Below, in pieces: positions 35,198-43,655 of a stretch of DNA of 64,000 nucleotides. Below the pieces are notes generated by a model that was not told where the DNA came from, did no database searches, and worked only from the letters and a program-made list of their open reading frames with translations. Both the position numbers and the translations under genes were made by a program. How positions within the stretch are numbered: the stretch's first letter is position 1; every line of letters begins with the position of its first letter. The stretch lies in assembly GCF_025699125.1 (NCBI RefSeq), contig NZ_JAILWC010000001.1, forward strand, positions 724,204 to 788,203. Reading direction: 5' to 3'. The stretch is from Nitrosopumilus sp. GTDB taxonomy: Archaea > Thermoproteota > Nitrososphaeria > Nitrososphaerales > Nitrosopumilaceae.

Positions 35198-35548
35198 TTG
35201 ACAGAATTAAAGGTTCAAGGTTCAGGAGGATACATCATTGCAGATTTAACAGAAGAGCAAGCAAAAAAAGCAGATTTAGGGGTAGGAAAGTTGTTTTTGG
35301 CACCAATTGGAAAACTTGAGACCGAAAAAATGTTCAAACATTATTGTAATAATTGTGAAACAGAGTTTGAAAATCCACCTACAATTCACCTTGAAGAGAA
35401 CACCAATGAGGAAGTAGCAGACAATCTAATACTTGTTGAAAGAGGGCAATATACTTGTGAAAAATGCAGTTCATCGATTGGAGAATACAGAGTATTCAAA
35501 AAGAAGGATGAATCGGCAGATATTGGTAAAGCTAACCCATCACAGTGA
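35198..35548 (+). CDS. Zinc-ribbon protein, hypothetical
   Basis: 116 residues from TTG. An N-terminal beta-rich part (GSGGYIIADLTEEQAKKA) is followed by C-N-N-C (residues 49-52) and C-E-K-C (89-92) forming a zinc ribbon. No named family recognised. May act with the small CxxC protein that follows. Confidence 0.7.
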   Translation: MTELKVQGSGGYIIADLTEEQAKKADLGVGKLFLAPIGKLETEKMFKHYCNNCETEFENPPTIHLEENTNEEVADNLILVERGQYTCEKCSSSIGEYRVFKKKDESADIGKANPSQ

Positions 35549-35612
35549 TTCAAAAAACATAATTTACATCACACATAGTATTCAATAAATAAAGCGATTT
35601 TTTACAAAGAGC

Positions 35613-35750
35613 ATGTCAAACATGAAATGTGTATCATGTGGAATTAGTTTCTTTTCCCCAATGGATTCGGACAAATGTTCCAGATGTGCAGGTAAAGAAT
35701 CTCAAGGACATGGAGGTCATGATTCCTGTGGTTGTGGACACAGCCATTAA
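35613..35750 (+). CDS. 45-residue zinc-binding peptide with Gly/His/Cys tail
   Basis: Reads M-S-N-M-K-C-V-S-C-G ... K-C-S-R-C-A-G (two C-x2-C pairs, zinc-finger-like) and ends GHGGHDSCGCGHSH. The His/Cys tail is a likely second metal site, perhaps for nickel, zinc or copper. The pattern is too ordered to be chance. It is too short for usual gene callers. Confidence 0.65.
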   Translation: MSNMKCVSCGISFFSPMDSDKCSRCAGKESQGHGGHDSCGCGHSH

Positions 35751-35798
35751 TTCTTTTTTTTATAACATAATATATCATACAAATGAGAGTTCAAACAC

Positions 35799-36311
35799 AT
35801 GGCAAAGACATCTGAGGAAATGAAAAGACAGGTGGAGGAATTTATCAAAATAACTAATATCAAATATGAAGATCAGACAGAAAAAGTCAGAGAAAAAAGC
35901 AAGGTAGTAGAATGGCAATTCCACATCGGAGCAAACGTCATTGTTAGCAAAAATGTAAACAGAGATGACAGAATTCAAGTCAATGTTAACATGAGATTCC
36001 CTCCAGAAGATGCAAAATTACTAGTATTGAAAAATCCATCATTTTCAAAAGCAATTATGGAGATTAGTGAAATTTGCACAACTTGTGGAGTAGGACATCA
36101 ATGGATGAAAGATAAAGAGGACATCATAGGATTGGCAATTTTTTCACATGTTGATGAACAGGCATTAGACAGAGTTTCTTTTCATAATACATGGGATAAT
36201 GTTGCAAGGGTGTCAGGGCATGCCCAAAAGATATTGCGCGCAAATTTTAGTGGATTTCCAACACCCAATAGTGCATCGGATGAAACAATAGACAAGTCAA
36301 TGTATGGATAA
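35799..36311 (+). CDS. DUF2299-like protein
   Basis: 170 residues. An acidic helical N-terminus is followed by a beta-rich domain (EWQFHIGANVIVSKN, RIQVNVNMRFPPEDAKLL) typical of archaeal DUF2299-type proteins. CTTCG at 101-105 adds a Cys pair. Function unknown. Confidence 0.65.
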   Translation: MAKTSEEMKRQVEEFIKITNIKYEDQTEKVREKSKVVEWQFHIGANVIVSKNVNRDDRIQVNVNMRFPPEDAKLLVLKNPSFSKAIMEISEICTTCGVGHQWMKDKEDIIGLAIFSHVDEQALDRVSFHNTWDNVARVSGHAQKILRANFSGFPTPNSASDETIDKSMYG

Positions 36312-36324
36312 ATTTGAAAAAAGA

Positions 36325-36606
36325 TCAGATATTTTCACATTTTGGGCATTTGAATCCATTAGTGTTATCACCGCAAGATTCACAGTTAAGGTTTATTTTG
36401 AAATAGTCATATTTTGAAGTCTTGAAATATTTTCCAATTAATACTGTAAATAGAATTATTCCAAATCCCATTCCAATCCATGATAAATCCATCAGAATAG
36501 AGTTGATTTGAATTAAAATAAGTGTCAAGGTTATCAAAATAGACAAACAGGGAATCAAAAAAATAAAGTTTGGACAAATTTTGATTTTACAAAAATGACA
36601 ATGCAA
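36325..36606 (-). CDS. Small membrane protein with zinc ribbon end
   Basis: 93 residues. Two hydrophobic helices (IFLIPCLSILITLTLIL and GMGFGIILFTVLIG) are followed by C-E-S-C and C-P-K-C. The N-terminus also has C-H-F-C. The start is uncertain (TTG at 36606; first bases overlap the divergent gene by 12 bases). Confidence 0.55.
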   Translation of the reverse strand: MHCHFCKIKICPNFIFLIPCLSILITLTLILIQINSILMDLSWIGMGFGIILFTVLIGKYFKTSKYDYFKINLNCESCGDNTNGFKCPKCENI

Positions 36607-37305
36607 CTAAAAATCAAATTAATTAAAAAAGTCATCAAATTGGAATTCCACATATTCGCCAACAATAAAATAGTTCAGAGGAAAAGAGAATTTATGAAAG
36701 AAATATCCATATCATCGCTATTAAAAAATATGAAGCAAGAGAATAATTACGAGGATGATTTATGGAAAACATGTTTAGATGAAAAAGGAAGAAGATACAG
36801 AAGAAAAGATATCAGTAATTCATTAAAAAAATTAGCAGGGTTGGGATTTATTAAAAAAATTAGAATATCAGGAACAGATACATACTATAACAAAATGCCC
36901 TATCCAAATTCTGATGATTATGTTGGATTTGTCAATAATATTATGTTTAGCAATGAATCTAAAATTAAAGAATCATTAAAAAAATTAGAAAGCAAAAAAA
37001 TATTTGTAGACATATCCAAAGACCTTAATTCTTACAAATTAGCAAATCAGAGTAAAGCAAATTATGAAAAGTTATTAGAAGCATTTTCAAACTTAACTGA
37101 ACTTGCATCAGCAATACAACTAGTAAAAGATACAAGTACGGATGAGGGTCTAAAAAAGAAATTGAAGATATGTCATTTGGAAATTATGGAGACATTGAAT
37201 GAAACTAGTGAAAAAATCATAAGAGATCGGAAATCAAATGAAATGATAGTATTACAAAGACGTTTTTCAGGCAGGATCCCGAATCCAGGATTTCTCAAAC
37301 TTTGA
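36601..37305 (+). CDS. Possible wHTH-type regulator, hypothetical
   Basis: The ATG at 36601 is the second Met of a frame starting at 36595; either could be used. An A/T-rich TATA-like element is near 36560-36570. The N-terminal part (RREFMKEISISSLLKNMK ... RRKDISNSLKKLAGLGFIKKI) resembles a wHTH. The rest is helical and charged. No family recognised. Confidence 0.55.
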   Translation: MQLKIKLIKKVIKLEFHIFANNKIVQRKREFMKEISISSLLKNMKQENNYEDDLWKTCLDEKGRRYRRKDISNSLKKLAGLGFIKKIRISGTDTYYNKMPYPNSDDYVGFVNNIMFSNESKIKESLKKLESKKIFVDISKDLNSYKLANQSKANYEKLLEAFSNLTELASAIQLVKDTSTDEGLKKKLKICHLEIMETLNETSEKIIRDRKSNEMIVLQRRFSGRIPNPGFLKL

Positions 37306-37413
37306 AATTTTGCGAGAGGGAGGTTTTTGGTTCATCAAGTCAAAAAACATCACTTCAGATAGATCAAAAACAAGAAAATACAAATTTTTATACTAGTTTT
37401 ATTTTGCAGCATT

Positions 37414-37497
37414 ATGAAATGTCAATGTACCAGTGACTCATTGTGTATGTTCCACTATTCTGTAAAAAACCCAGATTCTATAAAACCAAAAAATTGA
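37414..37497 (+). CDS. Possible 27-residue Cys-rich peptide
   Basis: Reads M-K-C-Q-C-T-S-D-S-L-C-M-F-H and then a Lys/Pro tail. A TATA-like TTTATACT at 37387-37394 is about 24 nt upstream, giving a leaderless start. Only weak evidence because it is so short. Confidence 0.4.
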   Translation: MKCQCTSDSLCMFHYSVKNPDSIKPKN

Positions 37498-37874
37498 ATG
37501 CTTAGATTTGACATGCTGAGAATTCTCTTTTTATTACTTTAAACTAGAAACTATATTCTGGCTGGTGGACATATCCATATCGTAGCCCAATACGCTCATA
37601 TTAATTGTAAATTAAATTATCTCTAAGATTATTTACCCATCACAATAAAATAGGTGATCTTTAGGTACCAATCCCGTCTTTTGAATATATCAATACTGTT
37701 TGTATGACAAAGGCAACCGCTGAAAGAAAAGGCATTTGAAATATGATAAATGCTAAAAATATAATCTGCCTTGCAGATGCAAATTACTCAAAATTGTCAT
37801 TTATTGTTATTGTTTGTCATAAACTACAAACAATTCATTATATCATAATTTTTTCTAAAATAATTCAATTAGCA
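37498..37874. other. Intergenic region before the response regulator
   Basis: 377 bases. It holds a strong inverted repeat (37809-37834) and a TATA box (37838-37845) for the next gene. No other coding frame of weight is seen. The frame running from 37743 to 37875 is hydrophobic and probably only upstream extension. Confidence 0.5.
37809..37834. promoter_or_regulatory. Inverted repeat upstream of response regulator promoter
   Basis: ATTGTTTGT (37809-37817) and ACAAACAAT (37826-37834) are exact inverted copies, 8 nt apart, immediately upstream of TTATATCA (37838-37845), a likely TATA box. It suggests transcription-factor control. Confidence 0.55.
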
Positions 37875-38462
37875 ATGGAACCATTACGTTATTGTAAAAT
37901 TCTCATAGTTGATGATTCAGCTGCATTTAGAGAGAAAATAAGATATGTTCTCACTGATGCTGAAATAGGCTATTATTACTATGAAGCAGTAGACGGGAGA
38001 GAAGCAGTTTCACAGTATATCACCAACAAACCGGATGTTGTAATCATGGATCTTATGATGCCAAATGTTGATGGGTTATCAGCCATCAAAGCAATCAAAA
38101 AATATGATCCAGATGCAAAAATCATAGTTACATCAACAAAAGAGAACAAAGAATTGGTTCAAGACTCAATCAAAGGAGGAGTAAAAGACTACATCATAAA
38201 ACCATTTCAGCCAGGAGCTGTAGTCATGGCAGTTTCAAAAGCATTAGTTGTAACTAAAGAATACAAAGAGAAAAAAGCAAAACCAGTGACATTTATCGAC
38301 AAGCCTTTATTGTATAAAGGAGTTTATCATGGACATGTTGTCAATGTTAACAAATATGGCGAATATGAGTTAAGTGCCAATCAAGATCCATTAACAAAAA
38401 AGCTTTTGCAAAAAGCACAGGATATCAAAGATATGGGAAAGCATTACGAATTAGTATTATAA
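37875..38462 (+). CDS. CheY-like response regulator
   Basis: ATG 37875 starts MEPLRYCKILIVDDSAAF, preferred over the longer frame from 37743. The receiver domain is complete: DD near the N-terminus, MDLMMPNVDG (phosphoacceptor Asp), STK, and IIKPF (Lys). After residue 130 comes a short C-terminal domain of unknown type rather than a DNA-binding domain. Partner kinase not encoded nearby. Confidence 0.85.
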   Translation: MEPLRYCKILIVDDSAAFREKIRYVLTDAEIGYYYYEAVDGREAVSQYITNKPDVVIMDLMMPNVDGLSAIKAIKKYDPDAKIIVTSTKENKELVQDSIKGGVKDYIIKPFQPGAVVMAVSKALVVTKEYKEKKAKPVTFIDKPLLYKGVYHGHVVNVNKYGEYELSANQDPLTKKLLQKAQDIKDMGKHYELVL

Positions 38463-38569
38463 CATGAAAATCCAGCCTTAGATTCATTCATTGATTGTTC
38501 TGTGTCAGTTAATTCAGACATTAAAGTAAGGTTTATTGAGATAAAACAATTCTCATAATAGTGATTGGT

Positions 38570-38665
38570 TTGCACGCCAAGAAGTGATTTCCGAGCTGGT
38601 GGCTTAGGTTACCAGTCGTAAATTCTTCCGCTAGCAACTTCGGTTGCTAGTGACATTAATTCATT
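38570..38665 (+). ncRNA. Candidate structured RNA with two stem-loops
   Basis: Contains a first stem from GAAG (38581) through CTGGT ... ACCAG to CTTC (about 38628), about 16 paired bases with small internal loops, and a second perfect 8-bp stem CTAGCAAC-TTCG-GTTGCTAG (38631-38650) closed by a cUUCGg tetraloop. The flanks TTGCACGCCAA and GACATTA recur at 41719-41774. The UUCG loop orients it on the plus strand. It sits between converging genes. No known family recognised. Confidence 0.6.
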
Positions 38666-38863
38666 ATTCAACAAATTAGAATAATCATTACATCTATTGA
38701 GAGTGTCAAACTAAAACTTCAACACCATAATGGAGTTAGAGAATTAAACCAATCTACAAATTCCACTTTAAGAAAAATCAATCAAAATTATTTTGAATTA
38801 AATAGTTAGGGTTTGCGAGCTTATTTATTTCAGCGATCCGATCAAAACCATCAATTCAAAAGA

Positions 38864-39064
38864 CTATTGAAATTGTGCAGGATGGCTTAACTTAAAACAA
38901 CCCACTAGTAATTCAGGAGAATCTGAAAAGTAACCAAACATGTCTTTTATCTTACAATCAAGTGGAATGTAAGAATATCCTGCAACATTATTTGTTACAA
39001 AAAATAAAGTAGTAACAGAGATTATTACTGTAATAATACAAAAAAGAAAAAGCCTAGTCTTCAT
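38864..39064 (-). CDS. Small MKTR-family protein, last gene of operon 2
   Basis: The start at 39064 overlaps the upstream stop (ATGA). 66 residues: MKTRLFLFCIITVIISVTTL, one membrane helix, then a short extracellular part with two Cys (PLDC, LVGC). Reduced to its N-terminal module, it may be a truncated relative of longer MKTR proteins. Confidence 0.55.
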   Translation of the reverse strand: MKTRLFLFCIITVIISVTTLFFVTNNVAGYSYIPLDCKIKDMFGYFSDSPELLVGCFKLSHPAQFQ

Positions 39065-39729
39065 TTCTTTACTTTCCATATCAACATAACAGGTACTACA
39101 ACATACATCCCAACAATCAGTACAATAGTAGACAACCCATACAAAATAACATCAAGTTCTGAACCTTCTGCAAAAGTCATGATAGATAATGTCGTAACCA
39201 TAGGAGTGATGAACAGTTTAACAGATTCTTTGAATATAGGACTATCATCTTCCCATTGTGCAATAGTCGGAGAAAACAAGTAATAGATTGAGTTAAAGCC
39301 ACTCATGAATATTTTCCCAGATTCTGTGTTTAGCAAAATGTTATCTCTAATTTCACGTAACATTTGTACCTGAGGTGCCAACTCTGAACCATATGATGCA
39401 GTAGCTATCAAGCAATCACCATGAGTTGTTTGCAATTTTAAAACATGGCAAGAACCATCTACAAATGCTGTTCCTTTACCACATACAGGTATTTCTAACC
39501 ATGTGCAAGTTTCAGATGAAAGAAAATGAGTTGAATTGTTATGGAATAAATCATCTTTTAGAATTGGTTTATCCTGTAATGTACAATATCTTTCCAATTG
39601 TTCTCTAGATTCATCTGATTCGGGATGCAAAGTTGTATCAACTAGAAACTGAGTAGCTAAAACAGTCGTGAGTGAAGAGAAAGACAGAATCACAGCAAAT
39701 GCAACAATTATCAAAAGTCTAGTTTTCAT
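39061..39729 (-). CDS. MKTR-family protein with CFI-box (CLIATASYGSE) domain
   Basis: It starts MKTRLLIIVAFAVILSFSSL. An extracellular Cys-containing part follows, then CLIATASYGSELAPQ and REIRDNILLNTESGKIF, the CFI-box-type domain found at the ends of archaeal surface proteins, and membrane helices ending WKVKK. The last codons overlap the next MKTR start. Confidence 0.7.
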   Translation of the reverse strand: MKTRLLIIVAFAVILSFSSLTTVLATQFLVDTTLHPESDESREQLERYCTLQDKPILKDDLFHNNSTHFLSSETCTWLEIPVCGKGTAFVDGSCHVLKLQTTHGDCLIATASYGSELAPQVQMLREIRDNILLNTESGKIFMSGFNSIYYLFSPTIAQWEDDSPIFKESVKLFITPMVTTLSIMTFAEGSELDVILYGLSTIVLIVGMYVVVPVMLIWKVKK

Positions 39730-39732
39730 TTT

Positions 39733-40311
39733 CTAATCAACCACAAAATATCCAATTCTTTTCCATTCGCATTCCAAGTTCAAAAGAGCATGAGTCTCAT
39801 TTGTATATCGCAAGATGTTTTCCGTTCTTTCTTTGTGGGAGTCATTATTGCAACTATCTAGTACTTTTTGGAGAGAAGAATTTGGACTACAATCCAATAG
39901 TTTGTCTATTAGAATATCTGATTCCTTGACATTTACAAATTCAGGATTCCAAATTTTTTGATATTCCTCACAAGGCATTTTATGCAACTCATTGATAGGA
40001 TAGTGCTTAACATTACCACTAGAATCATCTATTGCAAACCCGTCTATTGAGTCTGGATTGTAATTTACGTCATGATCAGACTTGTCAATTTTAGAATCTT
40101 CATTTGTGTCTGTAATTGTATCTACAGAACGACAATTTTGTGGAGGTTGCCATAACCACTCATCACAAACAACCGTCTGTCCTTCCATTGGAGGGATGTA
40201 CGACATTTCGTTAGTGCCCCATGTTCTGTAATTAATTGTAGGATATACAACTGCTGTAAGTAAAAATACGGTGATAGATATTCCAACTATTATCAATATT
40301 CTAGTTTTCAT
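39733..40311 (-). CDS. MKTR-family secreted protein with NETH-CEW end
   Basis: It starts MKTRILIIVGISITVFLL. The body is Asn/Asp-rich. The end has CNNDSHKERTENILRYTNET and then LNLECEW, nearly the same as the end of the protein at 17765 (CANDSPKERMENILRYTNET). The N-terminus differs from that protein, so shared C-terminal modules sit on different starts. Function unknown. Confidence 0.65.
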   Translation of the reverse strand: MKTRILIIVGISITVFLLTAVVYPTINYRTWGTNEMSYIPPMEGQTVVCDEWLWQPPQNCRSVDTITDTNEDSKIDKSDHDVNYNPDSIDGFAIDDSSGNVKHYPINELHKMPCEEYQKIWNPEFVNVKESDILIDKLLDCSPNSSLQKVLDSCNNDSHKERTENILRYTNETHALLNLECEWKRIGYFVVD

Positions 40312-40317
40312 TTCACA

Positions 40318-40797
40318 TTAATTCCCAAATCCCGTCCACAGCCATATTGCGGTGCCTCCAATCAGAACTGCAATAAAATAGATGTATGGGATTCGTCGCC
40401 ATAATGGAATTCCTTTTGAAAATATTGTTGTGATTGGTATTGATACCATTGATAGAATCCAGAAACTCAAGATCAGGATAGATTCATCTCCAGATGTTGG
40501 AAATTGACCAGATATTACTGAAACCCAAGGAAGCCATATGCCCACTCCAGCTATGATAAATGGAATTATAAATGAAAAATTGCTAAAACCAGTAACAAAT
40601 GAAGTATCTAAATGGATTCTGTCTCGAGTAACCATATCATTCTTGGTGGTTCCGTTTTCAAACACAGTTACTATATCAACAGGCATTGTTTCTGATGTCT
40701 GGGTTGCAATAACGATACCCAATACAACTATTGAAAATACTGTAAAAAAATATCCAATTAAAATTGAGAGCAATATCTTTTCATTTTTTTGAATCAT
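40318..40797 (-). CDS. Four-helix membrane protein of operon 2
   Basis: 159 residues with four hydrophobic helices and a short extracellular loop. It overlaps the lead gene of the operon by 17 bases. No motif recognised. Confidence 0.6.
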   Translation of the reverse strand: MIQKNEKILLSILIGYFFTVFSIVVLGIVIATQTSETMPVDIVTVFENGTTKNDMVTRDRIHLDTSFVTGFSNFSFIIPFIIAGVGIWLPWVSVISGQFPTSGDESILILSFWILSMVSIPITTIFSKGIPLWRRIPYIYFIAVLIGGTAIWLWTGFGN

Positions 40798-41572
40798 TTT
40801 CTAACTCCACCCAAGCACAATCAATACTGTCAATATGATGGGTTTCATTTTGCCATTGGATAATAGGGTTAATGCATGGGCCTCCTGATTCCTGACAACC
40901 ACAAAGATCTAAGACTTTTTGCAACATGGGGTTATCGTTTTTTGTCCATCCCCTATCAACCAGATTCTGTTTTGTTGGTTCCGTTACACATGCAGGAGAG
41001 CCATCATACTTTTGGATTAGAACTAAGTCATCATTACATTGTATGTTTTCAGAATCCATTCCAACATGACTTTGTTTTAACGGAGGATAAATTTTAGGAG
41101 AACTATTTGGAATTTTATCAAACTGGTATATGCCAGTATCAAATCTTGGAGTAGAAGAAATTAATTCAACTTCATCAGACGATATTGTCGCATAAAATCT
41201 CCATGATACAATCTCATTGTCTTTGAATATTCGGTATGGTTGCTCCACACCATTTATCAGCACCAACACAGAGTCAGGGGTTTTTACATAATCTGTTGCA
41301 AGTAGATCTGAAAATGTTTGCTCATTCATGGTTATGGTATAAGTGTCAATAAAATCCTCAGAGGCAGACGTTGAAAAAATCAAAGATCTATCTTCATGGT
41401 CATATGCCATGTCAGTAAAGTAATTGGTGTTTGATTGAGCTAGAACAGAGTATTGTTTTGAATCTACAGTCAATGGAATATGGTAAAAATCAGCGCCCCC
41501 CTGATATTGAGCAAATGCAACTGAAGGAATCAAAAACCCAATCAGAACAAGAAAAATCACAAAATACTTCAT
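40781..41572 (-). CDS. Secreted protein leading MKTR operon 2
   Basis: A signal peptide (MKYFVIFLVLIGFLIPSVAFA) very like that at 15643. It has PLKQSHVG, IQCNDDLVLIQKYDGSPACV ... LVDRGW, and a NETH ... IDCAW end as in the MKTR proteins. Same role in its operon as the 15643 gene has in operon 1. Extracellular, function unknown. Confidence 0.7.
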   Translation of the reverse strand: MKYFVIFLVLIGFLIPSVAFAQYQGGADFYHIPLTVDSKQYSVLAQSNTNYFTDMAYDHEDRSLIFSTSASEDFIDTYTITMNEQTFSDLLATDYVKTPDSVLVLINGVEQPYRIFKDNEIVSWRFYATISSDEVELISSTPRFDTGIYQFDKIPNSSPKIYPPLKQSHVGMDSENIQCNDDLVLIQKYDGSPACVTEPTKQNLVDRGWTKNDNPMLQKVLDLCGCQESGGPCINPIIQWQNETHHIDSIDCAWVELENDSKK

Positions 41573-41718
41573 ACCGTATGAAATTTTATATCATCATTGA
41601 AAAGTTCTTCGAATCTTTTGTTAACTAAAATGGTTCTTATTGGGTCACAAACCAACACTGATTTTACAAAACTTACTCCCAATACCATAAACCACTAGCT
41701 CGTTGATCGTATGCTAAA

Positions 41719-41774
41719 TTGCACGCCAACAAACCTAGAGTGGCAACATTGTTGTTGCTCTAGGACATTACATT
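41719..41774 (+). repeat. Hairpin element related to 38570-38665
   Basis: Shares TTGCACGCCAA (41719-41729) and GACATTA with the structured RNA at 38570, plus a hairpin (CCTAGAG 41734-41740 ... CTCTAGG 41758-41764, with CAACA/TGTTG inside). It lacks the first long stem of that element. The end includes the stop codon of argS, so it also serves as its 3' hairpin. The two copies flank MKTR operon 2. Confidence 0.5.
41734..41764 (-). terminator. Hairpin directly after argS
   Basis: Twelve paired bases with a 3-nt bulge start 4 nt past the argS stop on the minus strand and are followed by TTT. It may terminate or stabilise argS mRNA. Confidence 0.45.
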
Positions 41775-43654
41775 CTGTCAGGTGCAGTTATTCCCAAAAG
41801 ATCAAGAGCCTTTTCCAGAGTAAGTTTAAACGAATTCACAAGACATAAACGAGAATTTTCTAATTTTTCATCACCTAATTCCAAAACCTTACAATGCTCA
41901 TAAAAAGAATTGAATGTGACAGCCAAATCATGACAATATCTTGCAATAACTTTGGGAGACAAATTATTTGCAGCATCACGAACTTGTAAATTAAATAGAC
42001 CAATATTTTTAATCAAATCAATTTCGGACTTGTCTTTGAGTAAAGAAAAATCAACATCAATTGTAGGAGTTCTATTGGATTTCTCCAAAATTCTTGATGC
42101 CCTGGCGTGAGTATATTGTATGTATGGAGCAGTATCACCTTCCAAGCTAAGAGATTTTGTCAAATCAAATGTTATGATTTTATCCAAATCTTGTTTAATC
42201 ATTTCATAACGTAAAGTGGCAACTGAAACATGATGAGCAATTTTTTCAATTTCAGATTTAGCCATTTCAGGATGTCGCTTTTGAGTTTCCTCAGTTGTTT
42301 TGTCTTTTAATAATTCATAAACAGAATCTGCGTTTACATACAATCCTTTTCTGCCGGACATCTGAGCTTGCTTTCCTTCAGTGTCCAAGCCAAGAGTCTT
42401 TGCAGTATCAGAACTTAGAGTCACGGATTCATAGCCAAGATGAACATATGCATCTGGTACTGACTTGAATTTTCCCATCAAAGATGTAATAATTTTTTGC
42501 AGTCTTGCCTGACGAGAATCAATTACAGTTACTACTTTTTCACCTGAAAAGTTTTGAGAGATGAGATTGCTTTTATTCAAAGTGGTTTGCCAAAGATCTC
42601 TAGAATTAGGCTGTGGTTTTTCATATTTTTCATAGTTAAATGGATCCTCTAACAACCCCAATTTCCAAGCAGCATAGGGAATATCTTTGGCAATGTAGGT
42701 TGCAGTGCCATTACTTCTCACAATCACCTTATCATCTTCTTTGTCCTCTCCTCGAATTACCCAACAACCAGCATTCTTTCCATTATTTTCAAATTCGATC
42801 AAAGACATATCCTTGAGTTTTTCAAAAATTTCACTCCACAATCCAGAACGGATTATCTGAGATTCAAAATTAAGGCAGTCATAATAAACACCCAAATTCC
42901 AGCAAGTTTCCAGTTGACCTGCCAAAACTTTCCGAGTGATTTTATCTGCAAATTTTGCAGTTTCAGAATTTCCATCTTCTAGTTCTTTGAGAACATTTTT
43001 TCTTATTTCTTCAAGACTAGGATCTTCTTCATATTTCTCAGTTGTTTTGACATAAACGTCATCACCACAATAATGATCAAACTTTTTTTCAGATGGGGGT
43101 TGTTCAGCAAAACCAAAGTGTTTGAAACCAACTATGATATCTGCAACTTGAAGACCAGAGTCATCGATATAATTTAGAACATTGACTCTGTAATTTGCTT
43201 TTTTTAAAATTCTAGATACACAATCACCAATTATGATATTTCTTATATGTCCAATATGAAGAGCTTTGTTGGGATTAACACTAGTATGTTCTACTACAAT
43301 AGCAGAATTCTTTCCAATATCTACATCACCAAATTCATCAAGATACGACTCAGATAAGATTAATTGATTTAATTTATCCCAATCTGCAAAGAAATTCAAA
43401 TAACCAGAGGGATGTGCCTGAGATTTTAAAACTAATGTATTGACACAATTTTTAAATTTCCCAGATAATAAATCAGCAATTTCCACAGGGGTTTTTTTGA
43501 GATGCTTGGCAAGCAAAAATGAAACGTTTGAACTTACATCGCCATATCCTGGTTTTGCAGGTTCTACTGCAAATTTTACATCAGATATTGAAAGTTCTGC
43601 AAGTATCTTCTTGAGATTGTTTTCAATTTCATCGATGATTGATTTGAATGTCAT
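41768..43654 (-). CDS. argS: Arginyl-tRNA synthetase
   Basis: 628 residues. HIGH at 133-136 follows SVNPNKAL. The class I second motif is a variant (QMSGRKGLYV). The C-terminal DALR-like domain includes HARASRIL. Charges tRNA-Arg. It shares its promoter side with the phosphoglycolate phosphatase gene, two bases apart on the same strand. Confidence 0.95.
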   Translation of the reverse strand: MTFKSIIDEIENNLKKILAELSISDVKFAVEPAKPGYGDVSSNVSFLLAKHLKKTPVEIADLLSGKFKNCVNTLVLKSQAHPSGYLNFFADWDKLNQLILSESYLDEFGDVDIGKNSAIVVEHTSVNPNKALHIGHIRNIIIGDCVSRILKKANYRVNVLNYIDDSGLQVADIIVGFKHFGFAEQPPSEKKFDHYCGDDVYVKTTEKYEEDPSLEEIRKNVLKELEDGNSETAKFADKITRKVLAGQLETCWNLGVYYDCLNFESQIIRSGLWSEIFEKLKDMSLIEFENNGKNAGCWVIRGEDKEDDKVIVRSNGTATYIAKDIPYAAWKLGLLEDPFNYEKYEKPQPNSRDLWQTTLNKSNLISQNFSGEKVVTVIDSRQARLQKIITSLMGKFKSVPDAYVHLGYESVTLSSDTAKTLGLDTEGKQAQMSGRKGLYVNADSVYELLKDKTTEETQKRHPEMAKSEIEKIAHHVSVATLRYEMIKQDLDKIITFDLTKSLSLEGDTAPYIQYTHARASRILEKSNRTPTIDVDFSLLKDKSEIDLIKNIGLFNLQVRDAANNLSPKVIARYCHDLAVTFNSFYEHCKVLELGDEKLENSRLCLVNSFKLTLEKALDLLGITAPDRM

Positions 43655-43655
43655 A

